Program-made: the position numbers and the translations under genes | The notes under the pieces: generated by a model | Database searches by the model: none | The model's input: only the letters and a program-made list of their open reading frames with translations | Told to the model about the DNA's origin: nothing | From: Azospirillum sp. | Lineage (GTDB): Bacteria; Pseudomonadota; Alphaproteobacteria; Azospirillales; Azospirillaceae | Reading direction: 5' to 3' | DNA: 59,819 bases | Assembly (NCBI GenBank): GCA_016124535.1 | Contig: WGNK01000022.1 | Span: 1 to 59,819 of the forward strand | Part shown: one piece after another, positions 59,193 through 59,819 of the stretch | Numbering within the stretch: the first letter of the stretch is position 1 | How the letters are laid out: every line of letters starts with the position of its first letter

Positions 59193-59681
59193 ATGGCCGA
59201 CAAGACCAGCGCCGACAAGACCGACACTGACCACTGGCCGCTCTGTCTGACCGGCGGTCCGGCGCTGCGGACCCTGGCGATGCCGGGCGACGCCAACCCC
59301 AATGGCGATATTTTCGGCGGCTGGGTGCTGGCCCAGATGGATCTCGCCGGTGGTCTGACCGCGGTGCGACGGGCTCGCGGCCGGGTTGCCACGGTCGGGG
59401 TCGAGGCGATGACCTTTCACCGTCCGGTCAATGTCGGTGACGAAGTCAGCTGCTATTGTCGAGTCGACAAGGTTGGCCGCACCTCGATCCGCATCCGCAT
59501 CGAGCTGTGGGTCTGCCGTTTCCTGTCCGGCGAGGCGCTCAAGGTCACCGAAGGCGTGTTCACCTATGTCGCGATCAGCGACCGCGGCCGCCCCCGCGAG
59601 GTGCCGCCGCTGCCCGAACCGGCCAGGGACGAGGACATCGTCGAATGCAGCTCGCCGCCGTGTTTCGGGGGGGAGCTATAA
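59193..59681 (+). CDS. Acyl-CoA thioesterase, YciA-type hotdog
   Basis: A 162-residue hotdog-fold protein. The YciA signature is PGDANPNGDIFGGWVLAQMDLAGGLTA, followed by VEAMTFHRPVNVGDEVSCYCRVDKVGRTSI and VTEGVFTYVAI. YciA hydrolyses a broad range of acyl-CoAs. It starts at ATG 59193 after CAGGAACCG. It is separated by 113 nt from the histidine phosphatase and is probably its own transcription unit. Confidence 0.92.
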   Translation: MADKTSADKTDTDHWPLCLTGGPALRTLAMPGDANPNGDIFGGWVLAQMDLAGGLTAVRRARGRVATVGVEAMTFHRPVNVGDEVSCYCRVDKVGRTSIRIRIELWVCRFLSGEALKVTEGVFTYVAISDRGRPREVPPLPEPARDEDIVECSSPPCFGGEL

Positions 59682-59745
59682 AAAAGGTTCTTCGACGCCT
59701 CAAGTGGATGGGAAGAGGTCGGGTAGGGGTGCTGCGATCAGGTAG

Positions 59746-59819
59746 ATGATGCACGCGAAGGTGGCGGTATTTCGGTATCCCCTGGCTCTGGCCCTTGCGG
59801 CCTGGACGATGCCGTTGAG
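59746..59819 (+). CDS. N-terminus of a secreted or membrane protein (cut by window edge)
   Basis: An open frame from ATG 59746 (MMHAKVAVFRYP) runs into a hydrophobic stretch LALALAAWTMPL and off the end of the window, consistent with a signal peptide. AGGTAG lies directly upstream. Only 24 codons are visible, so no family can be assigned. Confidence 0.45.
   Translation, partial: MMHAKVAVFRYPLALALAAWTMPL

Overview
The window is GC-rich, densely packed DNA (many ATGA/GTGA start-stop overlaps) from an alphaproteobacterium, most likely a Rhodospirillales-type organism. Supporting this are an FzlA-type GST, DctB/DctD, an Atm1-type exporter, a lanthanide-type methanol dehydrogenase (XoxF) cluster and a PTS-linked dihydroxyacetone kinase operon. 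No rRNA, tRNA, CRISPR array or complete insertion sequence was seen. A transposase C-terminus is cut by the left edge.

Layout. 1-6.8 kb: transposase remnant, then on the minus strand a BNR/sialidase-fold protein coupled to a MoaD/ThiS-like protein, a degenerate Uma2 nuclease-fold protein and a methylmalonyl-CoA decarboxylase (ScpB)-like crotonase, followed by dctB-dctD on the plus strand. 6.8-10 kb: HrpB helicase (-) and a ferritin-like protein (+). 10.1-14.7 kb: xoxF, a periplasmic cytochrome c, a XoxJ-like binding protein fused to a CXXCW/rhodanese-like domain, and a DUF3280/DUF2380-like secreted protein. A promoter with a perfect palindrome in its spacer lies upstream. 14.9-20.0 kb: two unrecognised helical proteins, a 37-residue peptide with a perfect Shine-Dalgarno, and an unusual ABC exporter. 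I regard this block as one of the best candidates for an undescribed system. 20.3-30.6 kb: a sugar/polyol ABC importer (binding protein, two permeases, small membrane protein, two ATPases) running into dhaL, dhaM, HPr, Enzyme I, an HTH-like regulator and dhaK. This reads as import and PEP-dependent phosphorylation of dihydroxyacetone or a related short polyol product.

30.6-44.8 kb: ICMT-like methyltransferase, pgk, aldo/keto reductase, Atm1-type exporter, HxlR regulator diverging from a GST, an 1160-residue NfnAB-like flavin/Fe-S oxidoreductase in one chain, bacteriohemerythrin, FzlA, an alpha/beta hydrolase and an inositol-monophosphatase-family protein. 43.8-54.5 kb (minus strand, one long operon): an ABC transporter whose ATPase motifs are all decayed, a cyclic-nucleotide-binding protein, a GT28-like glycosyltransferase, a polysaccharide deacetylase, a small PH-like membrane protein, a fused peptide-importer ATPase, its binding protein and a caspase-fold protein lacking its catalytic dyad. 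The ATPase start codon is preceded by an array of 17-bp repeats that forms a chain of ATGA-coupled six-codon minicistrons. 54.8-59.1 kb (plus strand, divergent): three more glycosyltransferases and a histidine phosphatase, so 49-59 kb looks like a glycoconjugate locus. The window ends with a YciA-type acyl-CoA thioesterase and the start of a secreted or membrane protein.
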